A DNA stretch of 64,000 nt from Limnohabitans sp. 2KL-17 (GTDB taxonomy: Bacteria > Pseudomonadota > Gammaproteobacteria > Burkholderiales > Burkholderiaceae_C): positions 38,048 through 102,047 of the forward strand of contig NZ_NESK01000013.1 in assembly GCF_003063415.1 (NCBI RefSeq). Direction: 5' to 3'. The position numbers and the translations under genes are program-made. This document shows, piece by piece, positions 50,852 to 63,809 of the stretch. Numbering within the stretch: position 1 is the first letter of the stretch; every line of letters begins with the position of its first letter. A model generated the notes under the pieces. The model did no database searches. It was not told the origin of the DNA and saw nothing but the letters and a program-made list of their open reading frames with translations.

Positions 50852-51874
50852 TCAAATCAGCGTTGCACCCTTGCGTCGGTTTGTGGGCTGGCCACCTGGT
50901 TGTCCACTTTTCGGGCCATCGTCGGGTCTGGCCGTGGCTTTGCGCAGCACTTCCAGATAACCCTTGGCCAACTCCATCCGCGGGCCAAAGCCTTGTTCGA
51001 TCAGCATGCGGTGGGCGACAGGCAGTTTCCAGCAGGGAGTGAATACAAAAAGATGGTGTTCCAGGTGGTAATTGACCCAGTAAGGTGCAAGCACCATGCG
51101 CATGCCCCAGTGGGTCAGCGTGGTGCGGGTGTTGCGCAAACGGTCATCGTCGTTGCCCACCACCGCATGCTCGGCGATGTTGCGGATGCGGGTGATCACC
51201 TGGTACCAAGTCAGCAAGGGCAGCAGCCAAAGCGCAAAGTAAGCCCACCACACACCAGCCGCCGCCGTGATGGCCAGAATGAGCGCATTGCTCAGAAAAA
51301 AATACTTCTCTGCTGCGATCAGATTTTTCAGGCGTTGCAGGTGGCTTGGGCTTTGCCCCATTTCGGTGCGAAAAAATTCAAGGCGGCGCTGGTAGCCGGT
51401 GATGCCCAGAATATCGCGCCGCATCTTGCGCCAGAAACTTTGTCGACTGATGGGAAAAGGCGCCGACAAAATCAGGTCGGGGTCTTCTTTTTGTTGTGTG
51501 TGGCGGTGGTGGCTCAGGTGGTAAGGGCGGTACAACGTGAGACTCGCACCCACAGGCCAGCCGCACAAAAAAGCGCCCAGCGTGTCGTTGAGCCGGGTGT
51601 TTTTGAACAAAGCGCGGTGCGCCGCATCGTGCATCAAAATCGCCAGGCCCAGTTGCCTGCCGCCGATGACCACGATGGCCACGATAAAACTCAAAGGGTT
51701 GGGCCAGGCCACAAAAAATGCCATGGCCAGCGCGATCACGCCCCAGGCATGCAGTACCAGATACGCGCCCATCCAGTCCGAGCGCTCGCGCAGGTAGGCG
51801 TCTTGCTCGGGGCTGAGGTTGGGCTGATGGGTTGGTTGGCGGGTGGGCATGGCAAAGTCAATCGACATGCGCAT
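50852..51874 (-). CDS. fatty acid desaturase family protein
   Basis: Membrane di-iron desaturase/hydroxylase, about 340 residues. Three histidine boxes are present: HDAAHR, HLSHHRHT and HLEHHLF, separated by two pairs of hydrophobic helices. This arrangement fits acyl-lipid or sphingolipid-type desaturases and beta-carotene hydroxylase relatives. Start 51874 (alternative 51868) is uncertain because no clear ribosome site is seen. It lies between the liv operon and mnmE; the spacer 50662-50851 holds only the liv leader. Confidence 0.88.
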   Translation of the reverse strand: MRMSIDFAMPTRQPTHQPNLSPEQDAYLRERSDWMGAYLVLHAWGVIALAMAFFVAWPNPLSFIVAIVVIGGRQLGLAILMHDAAHRALFKNTRLNDTLGAFLCGWPVGASLTLYRPYHLSHHRHTQQKEDPDLILSAPFPISRQSFWRKMRRDILGITGYQRRLEFFRTEMGQSPSHLQRLKNLIAAEKYFFLSNALILAITAAAGVWWAYFALWLLPLLTWYQVITRIRNIAEHAVVGNDDDRLRNTRTTLTHWGMRMVLAPYWVNYHLEHHLFVFTPCWKLPVAHRMLIEQGFGPRMELAKGYLEVLRKATARPDDGPKSGQPGGQPTNRRKGATLI

Positions 51875-51995
51875 TATCTTGTGCCCAATGAACAAGCACA
51901 ACAGTCCCTGATGTGACCTTTTGTAGTCTGTTACGCAAGAGCCAGGGTGCTTGCGGCAGGTGTTGGCCATGAGCCGATCCAAGCCATTGAGGGGC

Positions 51996-53408
51996 TCATT
52001 TGCCGATGCAAAAGCTCGAAAAAATCACGCCCAACAGATCATCGGCGCTGAATTCGCCCGTGATCTCGTTCAGGGCGTTTTGTCCGAGTCGCAGCTCCTC
52101 GGCCAGCAAGTCCAGGTTTTGTGCCTTTGCAGCCAGATGGGCATCGGCCACTTCCAGGTGCTCGCGCACCCTTTGCAGTGCCTGCACATGGCGTTCTCGG
52201 GCAATGAACAGGCCTTCACTGGCGTGCTGCCAACCCGCTTGTTGCAGCAATTGCAGGCGCAAGGCTTGCAGCCCTTCGCCTGTCAGGGCCGACAAGGTCA
52301 GGCCGGCGCGTTCAACGGCATGGCTGGCCGCGTCGGATTTGTTCCACACGTCGAGCACCGCCACACGCGCAGGCAAGCGAGCTTTGAGGGCGGCGGCAAT
52401 GTCGGCGTCGGTGCTGTCGTAGCCCGCCTGACCCAAGCGCGTCAGGTCGTGCAAAAAAAGAACGGCGTCGGCATTTGCAATCTGTTCCCAAGCACGTGCG
52501 ATACCGATTTGTTCGACCTCGCCGACACCTTCGCCTTCGCGCAGCCCGGCAGTGTCAATGACGTGCAGGGGCACGCCCTCTATCTGAATGGTTTGCTGCA
52601 CCACATCCCGGGTTGTTCCTGCAATTGGGGTGACGATGGCCAATTCGGCCCCGGCCAGGGCGTTGAGCAAAGAGCTTTTGCCCGCATTGGGCTGACCGGC
52701 AATTACCACCTTGATGCCCTCGCGAAGCAGCGCACCTTGGCGGGTGCGCTGCAGCACCGAGAGCAGGCTGGCTTGCAGGCGAGCGAGTTGCCCTTGGGCA
52801 TCGGCTTTTTGCAAGAAGTCGATTTCTTCTTCGGGGAAATCCAGGGTGGCTTCGACCAGCATGCGCAGATGGATCAGGGCATCGCGCAGAAAGTGGATTT
52901 CTTTGGAAAAATCACCTGCCAAAGACCGGCTGGCACTGCGTGCGGCGGCTTCGGTGCTGGCGTCGATCAGGTCGGCAATGGCCTCGGCTTGCGCCAGGTC
53001 GATCTTGTCGTTCAAAAAGGCGCGTTCAGAAAACTCGCCCGGTTGTGCCACGCGCAAGCCGGCCAGTCGGGGCAGTTTTGTGGCGGGATCGATTTCGGCA
53101 GCCGCTTGCAGGCAGCGCGCCACCAGCAGTTGCAGCACCACCGGCCCGCCGTGAGCTTGCAACTCAAGCACATCTTCGCCAGTGAACGAGTGCGGCGCCA
53201 CAAAGTGCAGCGCCAGCCCGTGGTCTATCGCGCTGCCATCGGCATCGGCAAAGGGCAGGTAAGTGGCCTCGCGTGGTTTGAGGCTTCGCCCGCACAGCGC
53301 CAAAATCAAAGGGGACAGCTGTTTGCCCGATACCCGCACGATGCCGACAGCGCCGCGACCGGGTGCGGTGGCGATGGCGACGATGGGTTCCTGATGTCTG
53401 GCGAGCAT
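51996..53408 (-). CDS. mnmE: tRNA uridine-5-carboxymethylaminomethyl modification GTPase MnmE
   Basis: 470 residues. N-terminal formyl-THF-binding domain, central helical domain, G domain with [16 protein letters not shown] (G1), AGTTRD (G2), DTAGLREG (G3) and NKSD (G4), and the C-terminal CIGK whose Cys is invariant. Together with MnmG it modifies wobble U34. It is separated from yidC by a terminator, so it has its own promoter or relies on read-through. Confidence 0.96.
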   Translation of the reverse strand: MLARHQEPIVAIATAPGRGAVGIVRVSGKQLSPLILALCGRSLKPREATYLPFADADGSAIDHGLALHFVAPHSFTGEDVLELQAHGGPVVLQLLVARCLQAAAEIDPATKLPRLAGLRVAQPGEFSERAFLNDKIDLAQAEAIADLIDASTEAAARSASRSLAGDFSKEIHFLRDALIHLRMLVEATLDFPEEEIDFLQKADAQGQLARLQASLLSVLQRTRQGALLREGIKVVIAGQPNAGKSSLLNALAGAELAIVTPIAGTTRDVVQQTIQIEGVPLHVIDTAGLREGEGVGEVEQIGIARAWEQIANADAVLFLHDLTRLGQAGYDSTDADIAAALKARLPARVAVLDVWNKSDAASHAVERAGLTLSALTGEGLQALRLQLLQQAGWQHASEGLFIARERHVQALQRVREHLEVADAHLAAKAQNLDLLAEELRLGQNALNEITGEFSADDLLGVIFSSFCIGK

Positions 53409-53431
53409 GGGGTTAATGCGCGTTGCTAAGC

Positions 53432-53454
53432 AAAAAAAGGCCGCTTGCGCGGCC
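53432..53454 (-). terminator. terminator downstream of yidC
   Basis: GGCCGC (53439-53444), loop TTGC, GCGGCC (53449-53454), with a run of seven A (T on the minus strand) at 53432-53438. It ends the rpmH-rnpA-yidD-yidC transcript between yidC and mnmE. Confidence 0.8.
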
Positions 53455-53463
53455 CTTTAGGCG

Positions 53464-55152
53464 TTACTTGAACGAGGGCAGATTGAACTGTGGCGGCACG
53501 CCCATGCGGGTGTTGATCATCCACTGCTGCGCGATTGACAAGATATTGTTCGTGATCCAGTACAGCACCAGGCCGGATGGGAAGAAGAAGAACATCACCG
53601 AGAACACCAGTGGCATGGTCCACATCAGTTTGGCTTGCATCGGATCGGGTGGTGCGGGGTTAAGCGCAGTCTGCAGCATGGTGGTCAGTGTCATCACCAC
53701 AGGCAAAATAAAGTACGGGTCTGGCGCGGACAAATCGTGAATCCAGCCCACCCACGGGGCATTGCGCATCTCGACGCTGGACAGCAGCACCCAATACAAC
53801 GCGATGAAGACGGGGATCTGGACCATGATCGGGAAGCAGCCGCCCATCGGGTTGACTTTTTCCTCACGGTAGATCTTCATCATCTCCTGTTGCATCTTTT
53901 GTGGATCGCTCTTCAGGCGCTCACGCATTTCCATGATTTTGGGGTTGATGGCTTTCATCTTGGCCATGCTCGAATAGGCCTTGGCATTGAGCCAGTAAAA
54001 AGCGATCTTGAGCAGCAGCACCAGCGCCACGATCGACCAGCCCCAGTTCTGGATGAAGCTGAACAGCTTGTCCAGCAACCAGTACAAAGGCTTAGACAGC
54101 ATGGCCAGCCAACCGTAGTCTTTGACCAAGTCCAGGCCAGGGGCCAGTGCTTCGAGGACTTTTTCTTCTTGCGGGCCGCTGAACAGTTGTGTGTTCACGG
54201 TCTTCGACTGGCCGGGCGCCAGGTCCGACAAGGGCGTGATCATGCCCACCGCATAGAGGTTGGCGTCCACTTTGCGCACGAAGTTTTCACGCTGAATGCC
54301 ATCGGCCAGCAACCAGGCCGTTGCAAAATAATGCTGCACCATGGCCACATAGCCATTGGGGGAGGATTTGTCGATTTCGGCCTTGTTCTTTTCGATGTCG
54401 CTGAACTCGACTTTTTGGTATTTCTTGGCTTCTGTGTAAACGGCAGGACCCGTGAAAGTGGAGTAAAACGCCGACTCACCGTCGGGTTTGTTGCCATCGC
54501 GCACCAATTGCAGATACAGCTGCGGCGACACGGGGGTTGTGCCTGTGTTGACCGCTTCGTGCTTCACGCCAATGGCATAGCTGCCGCGTTGCAGGGTATA
54601 GGTCTTGATCAGTTTGACCCCGTTTGTGCCTTCCGACTCGAAGCGCAAGCTCAGCTCGTTTTGACCTTCTTTGAGGCTGCGTTCGCCACTGAATTTCATG
54701 GACGTTTTGTGGGTCGGAAAATCCCCCCCAATCAGGCCGGTCTGGGCCATGTAAACACGGCTGGCACTTTGGTCCAAAAAGACAAAAGGCTTGCTGCTGT
54801 CCACAAAGTCGGCATGTCGGGTGAACTCGGAACGCACCAGGGAACCCCCCTCGGTGTCAAAACTGAGCTTGAGCACATCGGTGACCACTTCGATCTTTTC
54901 ACGTGGCGTGGCTGAAGCCGTGGGTGCTGCAGAAGGCACCTGGCCTGGCGAGGCGGGCGTGCTGACCGTCGCGGTAGGTACACCATTCGCACTGACCACA
55001 GCGGCGGGCGCGGCGGGGGACGCCGGTGCAACTGCTTCGGGCTTGGGGAAAAAGGTGGCTTTGTGGCCGTTATTAAGTTGCCACTGGTCCCACAACAGGA
55101 CCATGGAGAAACCAAAAATCACCCAAAGGATGGTGCGGCGGATATCGTTCAT
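53464..55152 (-). CDS. yidC: membrane protein insertase YidC
   Basis: 562 residues. N-terminal anchor RTILWVIFGFSMVLLWDQW, then a large periplasmic beta-super-sandwich domain, then the five-helix insertase core from about 350 with NWGWSIVALVLLLK, the cytoplasmic hairpin MREKLKS-like MRERLKSDPQKMQQEMMKIYREE, and GGCFPIMVQIPVFIALY. Overlaps yidD by four bases. Acts with or without SecYEG to insert inner-membrane proteins. Confidence 0.96.
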   Translation of the reverse strand: MNDIRRTILWVIFGFSMVLLWDQWQLNNGHKATFFPKPEAVAPASPAAPAAVVSANGVPTATVSTPASPGQVPSAAPTASATPREKIEVVTDVLKLSFDTEGGSLVRSEFTRHADFVDSSKPFVFLDQSASRVYMAQTGLIGGDFPTHKTSMKFSGERSLKEGQNELSLRFESEGTNGVKLIKTYTLQRGSYAIGVKHEAVNTGTTPVSPQLYLQLVRDGNKPDGESAFYSTFTGPAVYTEAKKYQKVEFSDIEKNKAEIDKSSPNGYVAMVQHYFATAWLLADGIQRENFVRKVDANLYAVGMITPLSDLAPGQSKTVNTQLFSGPQEEKVLEALAPGLDLVKDYGWLAMLSKPLYWLLDKLFSFIQNWGWSIVALVLLLKIAFYWLNAKAYSSMAKMKAINPKIMEMRERLKSDPQKMQQEMMKIYREEKVNPMGGCFPIMVQIPVFIALYWVLLSSVEMRNAPWVGWIHDLSAPDPYFILPVVMTLTTMLQTALNPAPPDPMQAKLMWTMPLVFSVMFFFFPSGLVLYWITNNILSIAQQWMINTRMGVPPQFNLPSFK

Positions 55153-55424
55153 GGGGTCTTCTTTGACGAAGTAGGGGAAAACAAATCAGAAAACAAGCGA
55201 GGCGCTTGTGGGGGAACGAGGTCGTGGCCGCCTTTGCACCAAGGGCCACAACGCACCAAGCGGTGAACCGTCAGGTAACTGCCGATGGCGGCACCGTGTT
55301 GCTCGAGGGCTTGCAAGGCATAAGCCGAACATGTCGGCTCGAAGCGGCACGACGATCCCAGCCAAGGGCTGAGCAGCAAGCGGTAGCCGCGCACCATGCC
55401 CATGAGCAGGCGCTGGACGATCAT
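55149..55424 (-). CDS. yidD: membrane protein insertion efficiency factor YidD
   Basis: 91 residues, starting LMGMVRGYRLLLSPWLGSSCRFEPTCSAYALQALEQHG, the YidD signature with its conserved cysteines (CRFEPTCSxYA). Overlaps both rnpA and yidC by four bases, the standard order of the rpmH region. Confidence 0.95.
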   Translation of the reverse strand: MIVQRLLMGMVRGYRLLLSPWLGSSCRFEPTCSAYALQALEQHGAAIGSYLTVHRLVRCGPWCKGGHDLVPPQAPRLFSDLFSPTSSKKTP

Positions 55425-55867
55425 GGGCGAACCTCAGACCGGGATGCGCGCTCGAACAATTGTTCCAGTTCTTGCCGCACTGCGAGCTTCAGGGGCTCGG
55501 AGGTGGCGCTGATGAATTGCTGGCGGTCAAAAGTGGCGCGAAGCCGCACCACATGGGCTGCCATAGGCAGGCGATCGCAAAAGCGTTCACTCACGTTGTA
55601 AATTTGTCGCTTGATGGCATTGCGTGTCACGGCCCGTCGCGCCCAGCGTTTGGGCACCATGGCACCCAACCAGACGTCAAATAGGCCAAACAATGCTTGC
55701 TCCGGTGAAGATGCAGGCACACAGGGTTCAGCTGTAGCCGAAGGCTTGTCTGTTGGGTTGGTCAAGTTCAGTCTATGTAACGCAAAATGGGATGTGCGTG
55801 AGACCGTTCCACCCGCCAGGGCGGCCTGAAATTGTGGGCGTGTTTTCAGACGCTGCACGATGGCCAA
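55421..55867 (-). CDS. rnpA: ribonuclease P protein component
   Basis: 148 residues, longer than the usual 115-120. Conserved RNR-like motif is VTRNAIKRQIYNVSERF, followed by HVVRLRATFDRQQF. The first strand FQAALAGGTVSRTSHFALH is typical; a proline/serine-rich insertion follows it (NPTDKPSATAEPCVPASSPEQ). It binds the RNase P RNA and helps tRNA 5' processing. The gap to rpmH is 58 bases. Confidence 0.93.
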   Translation of the reverse strand: MAIVQRLKTRPQFQAALAGGTVSRTSHFALHRLNLTNPTDKPSATAEPCVPASSPEQALFGLFDVWLGAMVPKRWARRAVTRNAIKRQIYNVSERFCDRLPMAAHVVRLRATFDRQQFISATSEPLKLAVRQELEQLFERASRSEVRP

Positions 55868-55925
55868 ACCCTGGAATCAACCGCCTGCAGTGGCGTCGGG
55901 CCACAGCAAGACGGTCGAAAAGGCA

Positions 55926-56060
55926 TTAGACAGCCAGACGCTTGCGGCCTTTGGCGCGGCGTGCATTGATCACAGCGCGGCCACCACGGGTTTTCATGCG
56001 AACCAGAAAGCCGTGGGTACGGGCGCGACGTGTCTTGGATGGTTGGTAGGTGCGTTTCAT
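55926..56060 (-). CDS. rpmH: 50S ribosomal protein L34
   Basis: Short coding region of 44 residues: [12 protein letters not shown] at the start, then [17 protein letters not shown] and a terminal [11 protein letters not shown], an almost perfect L34 pattern. The stop TAA is at 55928-55926 and the start at 56060. GGAAGAG lies upstream. Strong constitutive expression is expected; rnpA follows it. Confidence 0.97.
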   Translation of the reverse strand: MKRTYQPSKTRRARTHGFLVRMKTRGGRAVINARRAKGRKRLAV

Positions 56061-56301
56061 AACTCTTCCTTTGTGCCCAATGCCATGAATCAGCGTTGGG
56101 CGAAACCCAAGATTATCGCAAACTTTCGGACGACCGGCAAATTCGGCAACTTTTATGACATCGGGTGTTCCCGGACTCTAACCGGAACCGATGTGGTTTA
56201 TGATGACTCGAAGATTGCATTGCGGCATGTGGATAAGCTCTTGATAAGCTCAATTCCAATCCCGTTTTTTCCTTAACTGTCCACAAAAAAACAAATACAA
56301 A
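56061..56301. other. oriC: probable replication origin (rpmH-dnaA spacer)
   Basis: 240-base AT-richer spacer between divergent rpmH and dnaA. A perfect DnaA box in reverse orientation, TGTGGATAA, is at 56228-56236, and a degenerate copy, TCTTGATAA, begins 11 bases later, so GATAAGCTC occurs twice one helical turn apart (56232-56240 and 56243-56251). A further CTGTCCACA near 56278-56286 is a weak box. One degenerate TTATGCACG is also in the dnaA-dnaN spacer (57804). Few boxes are visible, so origin status rests on gene context and one clear box. Confidence 0.6.
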
Positions 56302-57702
56302 ATGTCAGAGGGATTCACCCCGGAATTTCAGATGGACGCCAGCCAAAGTCTGTGGCATGCCTGCTTGGAAGAGCTGTCCCGCGAGCTGCCCGAGCAGCAG
56401 TTCAACACCTGGATCAAACCCTTGACTGCGCAGATCTCGGATGACCAGCAGCGCCTCACTTTGTTTGTGGCCAACCGCTTCAAACTGGACTGGATCCGGG
56501 CCCAATATGTCGGTCGCCTCGCCGCCATGCTCGAAAGTCTGCAAGGGCATCCAGTTCAAATCGAGTTAGTGCTCACTCCTCGGGATGGGGTCGTCAGACC
56601 TACACGCCAGTCCACGCCATCGTCGATGGAAAACGGCCCTGAACCCATCGATCTGCCGGAAGAACCGGCCACCAACAGCTTTCGCAGTCGCCTCAACACA
56701 GCCCTCACCTTTGACACCCTGGTGGAGGGTACTGCCAACCGCATGGCACGCGCTGCGGCCATGCATGTGTCCGGTTCGCCCGGGCACTTGTACAACCCCT
56801 TGTTCATCTATGGCGGGGTGGGTTTGGGCAAGACCCACCTGATGCACGCCATCGGCAACAAACTGCTGGCCGATCGCCCCGAATCCAAGGTTCTTTACAT
56901 CCACGCTGAACAATTTGTGTCGGATGTGGTTAAAGCCTACCAGCGCAAGACATTTGACGAGTTCAAGCACCACTACCATTCGCTTGATTTGCTGCTGATC
57001 GATGATGTCCAGTTCTTTGCCAACAAAGACCGGACCCAGGAAGAATTCTTCAATGCGTTTGAAGCCTTGCTGGCCAAAAAGTCGCACATCGTGATGACCA
57101 GCGACACGTACCCCAAGGGGCTGGCAGACATCCACGAGCGTTTGGTTTCCCGCTTCGATTCCGGTTTGACAGTGGCCATGGAGCCGCCCGAACTCGAAAT
57201 GCGCGTGGCGATCCTGATCAACAAGGCCATCAGCGAAGGTAGCGAAATGCCCGAAGAAGTGGCGTTTTTTGTGGCCAAAAACGTGCGTTCCAACGTGCGC
57301 GAGCTGGAAGGCGCACTGCGCAAAATCCTGGCTTATTCACGCTTCAACCAAAAAGAAATTTCCATTCAGCTGGCCCGCGATGCCCTGCGCGACCTGCTGT
57401 CGATCCAGAACCGCCAGATCAGCGTGGAAAACATCCAGAAGACGGTGGCCGACTATTACAAAATCAAAGTCGCCGACATGTACAGCAAAAAGCGCCCTGC
57501 CAGCATCGCCCGGCCGCGTCAGATTGCGATGTACCTGGCCAAGGAAATGACGCAAAAAAGCCTGCCCGAAATCGGCGAATTGTTTGGCGGGCGTGACCAC
57601 ACCACCGTGCTGCACGCCGTGCGCAAGATCAACGCTGAACGGCTGCAACTGACAGAACTCAACCAGCAGCTGCATGTGCTGGAGCAGACCCTGAAGGGCT
57701 GA
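56302..57702 (+). CDS. dnaA: chromosomal replication initiator protein DnaA
   Basis: 466 residues, AAA+ initiator. Domain I at 13-95 ([25 protein letters not shown]), linker, AAA+ domain with Walker [12 protein letters not shown], Walker [10 protein letters not shown], and the C-terminal DNA-binding domain with [17 protein letters not shown] 56302 precedes the domain I helix. First gene of the dnaA-dnaN-gyrB cluster. Confidence 0.98.
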   Translation: MSEGFTPEFQMDASQSLWHACLEELSRELPEQQFNTWIKPLTAQISDDQQRLTLFVANRFKLDWIRAQYVGRLAAMLESLQGHPVQIELVLTPRDGVVRPTRQSTPSSMENGPEPIDLPEEPATNSFRSRLNTALTFDTLVEGTANRMARAAAMHVSGSPGHLYNPLFIYGGVGLGKTHLMHAIGNKLLADRPESKVLYIHAEQFVSDVVKAYQRKTFDEFKHHYHSLDLLLIDDVQFFANKDRTQEEFFNAFEALLAKKSHIVMTSDTYPKGLADIHERLVSRFDSGLTVAMEPPELEMRVAILINKAISEGSEMPEEVAFFVAKNVRSNVRELEGALRKILAYSRFNQKEISIQLARDALRDLLSIQNRQISVENIQKTVADYYKIKVADMYSKKRPASIARPRQIAMYLAKEMTQKSLPEIGELFGGRDHTTVLHAVRKINAERLQLTELNQQLHVLEQTLKG

Positions 57703-57852
57703 AACGGCATGCGCTTGTGCTTGGGCCCAGTTTTAAGTGTTTTGACCCGTCTGGCGGCCGTTTTGAGGCTAAAAAACGGTGAAAATGCGTGTTGTTGTCA
57801 AATTTATGCACGGTCCCGGGCTGTTGCGTGAGAAATCATCAAAGGTAGACAA

Positions 57853-61649
<3,797 letters not shown>

Positions 61650-61661
61650 TGGGGTGAGCTG

Positions 61662-61710
61662 CTGAAGTCACGCCCGCAACGGCCACAGAGCCGGGTGGGC
61701 TTCAGTCTTT
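61662..61710 (+). terminator. imperfect terminator between gyrB and hipA
   Basis: CTGAAG (61662-61667) pairs with CTTCAG (61700-61705), and the inner CGCCCG with CGGGTG; followed by TCTTTT. It overlaps the hipA stop codon (61702-61704), so it may serve both convergent genes. Confidence 0.55.
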
Positions 61711-62958
61711 TGGCCGAGCCTCATGTGCACTGAACGCAGAGGCCGTGAGTTCGATATCTGCCCGAGAAATGCGGACTTGGCTGGCTACGTCGCGCCAAGT
61801 GTCCACGACACTCATCACCTCGTCCACGATGTGCCGCCCTTGCGCTGCCGTCAGGCCGTAAAACGCGGACGTGTTCAACGCGGTGCGCAAGTCAGGACGG
61901 TTGTCCATATCGTCAATGTTCAGCACATGCTCGGCTTTGTCGATGTTCGGGTTCACATCAAACGCGGGTGCCAAACGCCAGCCCGTTGAGCTCAACACAA
62001 AGCCGTGATTGCGCAAATGGTCGTCCCGATTGCCTACCGCCACATTGAACACCACGCGCCTGAACAGCTGAGACAGATCTGATTGAACAGTCGATGCATC
62101 GCCACTGGCCCGCAGAAACTGCGCCAATTCCAGATAACTGCAGCCCTCGCTTTGCTCCTTGCGCAGCAGCGTCATGGCCGATGCATAAAACCGCCGCTGA
62201 CCACCGACACGGTCGAAGCGCTGCACACAAAAAGTATGAAACTCACCACCCAGGCGCAACAGCTTTGCAGCAGGGACATCGATGCCTGCACGTTGAGCCA
62301 TTTGATGTGTGGCGAACTCCCAAGCCCCGACATCACGGTCATCATCACGCGCCGGAAATTTGCCAATCCAAAGAGAGCCGTCCAGCTCTGTGAAGTTGGC
62401 CTTGGGACGGGCACCCCCCAGCGAAGAACCCGGTGCCACAAGCACTGTTAACCACTTGCGCAAAGCATCGAGATCGTCAATGCGCTTGTGAGTGAGTTGC
62501 CAAGCTACCTGCTCCAGTTCGCGCAACGTGGTCACGGGTGGCGCTGCAAAAGCATCGTTCCCCAAAAACGCTTGCGTGCCAGATGGGCGAAACCGCAACG
62601 CCCCCTGCCGGGTAATGTCCTGCACGCCGATCAGGAAATCCCACGCATAAAGTGTTCTGGCCTGACGCTTTTGGTCCTTGGCCAGCAAGGCCTCGCGCCG
62701 TTTCATCAGCGTTTGTCCCCAGCGGTCGGGTGATGAGTCGAGAAACACGCCAAAGTTGCCCAGCTCCGGCTTGGGGAAAAACGGGTGCGCGTCCAAAGAC
62801 AAATCAGGGTCCAGTGCAAAAGCTCTCGGATCGTTCAGCCAATCTTTGTCGTAATGAAAGCGAATCTGCCCTCGGTCATGCGCCAAGTGGCCCACCAGAC
62901 AAGCGGGCCCCAAATCGCAATCCAACCAGACCTCTAGCCCATCGAATTGCCCCGTCAT
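61702..62958 (-). CDS. hipA: type II toxin HipA family serine/threonine kinase
   Basis: 418 residues, close to E. coli HipA (440). Phosphate loop GSSLGGARPK at 177-186, catalytic motif NRDDHLRNH at 310-318 and DFG-like AFDVNP at 332-337. HipA family kinases phosphorylate aminoacyl-tRNA synthetases (known members act on GltX or TrpS), causing growth arrest and drug tolerance. It overlaps the hipB stop by four bases, as is normal for the pair. The target here is unknown. Confidence 0.9.
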   Translation of the reverse strand: MTGQFDGLEVWLDCDLGPACLVGHLAHDRGQIRFHYDKDWLNDPRAFALDPDLSLDAHPFFPKPELGNFGVFLDSSPDRWGQTLMKRREALLAKDQKRQARTLYAWDFLIGVQDITRQGALRFRPSGTQAFLGNDAFAAPPVTTLRELEQVAWQLTHKRIDDLDALRKWLTVLVAPGSSLGGARPKANFTELDGSLWIGKFPARDDDRDVGAWEFATHQMAQRAGIDVPAAKLLRLGGEFHTFCVQRFDRVGGQRRFYASAMTLLRKEQSEGCSYLELAQFLRASGDASTVQSDLSQLFRRVVFNVAVGNRDDHLRNHGFVLSSTGWRLAPAFDVNPNIDKAEHVLNIDDMDNRPDLRTALNTSAFYGLTAAQGRHIVDEVMSVVDTWRDVASQVRISRADIELTASAFSAHEARPKD

Positions 62959-63323
62959 GGCTGCCCCTCAGAAGTGCTGTTGGCAGCGTCGGTGGACAGC
63001 ACGCTGGCGCGGCGCTGGCGTCGCGCTGCGGGCGATGGGGCCAAAGCCAAATCCTGCAGCTTGCGCCCCACTTTGTCGTCGGCGGCCAAGGCATTGAAAT
63101 CTGCCTGCAGCCCAAGCACCGCCAGCACGCGCAGATAAGTGCCCAAAGTGGCACCCGCATCGCCGGCCTCGACCTTGTAGACCGAAGTGCGCGACATGCC
63201 TGCCCGCTGCGCCACCACGGCCGTGCTCAGTTTGCGGCGCAAACGCGCCAGCCGCAGGCGCTCGCCCAGGGCGGTGAGCAGCGTTTGCTCTTGGGGAAAA
63301 ATAACGGGGGGTTTGCTAGACAT
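62955..63323 (-). CDS. hipB: HipB-like antitoxin, XRE-family HTH protein
   Basis: 122 residues. XRE helix-turn-helix at about 15-70: ALGERLRLARLRRKLSTAVVAQRAGMSRTSVYKVEAGD. The basic C-terminal tail (about 90-122) is longer than in E. coli HipB and may contact HipA. A candidate operator lies just upstream. First gene of the pair, overlapping hipA by four. Confidence 0.88.
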   Translation of the reverse strand: MSSKPPVIFPQEQTLLTALGERLRLARLRRKLSTAVVAQRAGMSRTSVYKVEAGDAGATLGTYLRVLAVLGLQADFNALAADDKVGRKLQDLALAPSPAARRQRRASVLSTDAANSTSEGQP

Positions 63324-63332
63324 TTCTCCATT

Positions 63333-63360
63333 ATGGACAAAAAATAAAATAATTGTCTAT
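63333..63360. promoter_or_regulatory. hipB operator (inverted repeat)
   Basis: ATGGACAA (63333-63340) and TTGTCTAT (63353-63360), 8-bp arms with one mismatch, 12 A/T-rich bases between; arm centres are 20 bp apart, two helical turns. It lies 9 bases before the hipB start and fits a HipB autoregulatory site. Confidence 0.65.
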
Positions 63361-63445
63361 TTTGAAGAAATTTTAAAAGACCATTGGGACGATAGGGCCG
63401 CAGACTTGGCAAATCGAGCCCTGCAAAATACCCCACCGCAGCATC

Positions 63446-63775
63446 AAGCCCAAACACGATGCTCATGGGCCTGCTGCCCTGGTGCGACTGGTAGCGCACC
63501 CGGCCGTGGTACATGAAGGGTGCGGCTTTGCCGACAGCCAGCTTGGTGTCGCGCACAAAGAGGTGGATGTCGATGCCTAAAGCGGCGTGGCGGATGATGT
63601 TGTCGCCGCGTTTGCTGGTCGGGTCGGTGGCGTTCTGGCTTTGCCAGTGAAAGTGCGTGTCGTCGATCCAGTGGTCCATGTACTTGTGCTCATCAGCCCG
63701 GCCTTGTTTGTTGAGCGTGACCAGCAGGATGTGCGCCTTTTTGTGGGCCAGCACCACATGGCCAACTGAGAACAT
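63446..63775 (-). pseudogene. remnant of a DUF3427 domain (C-terminal helicase-associated)
   Basis: About 110 residues beginning MFSVGHVVLAHKK with DHWIDDTHFHWQSQ, TSKRGDNIIRHAALGIDIHLFVRDTK and HQGSRPMSIVFGL. I recognise this as the DUF3427 domain normally found at the C-terminus of large DEAD/DEAH helicase-nuclease proteins. The N-terminal helicase is missing: upstream lies a possible insertion sequence end. After residue 110 the sequence reads into the hipB promoter with unrelated residues. It is a fragment. Confidence 0.65.
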
Positions 63776-63809
63776 TGCGTTGCTAAATCAGGTGGTTGAG
63801 CATCAAGAT

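Noticed and set aside
51951..53429. A 492-codon plus-strand frame
   Set aside because: It is antisense to mnmE, whose motifs are complete.
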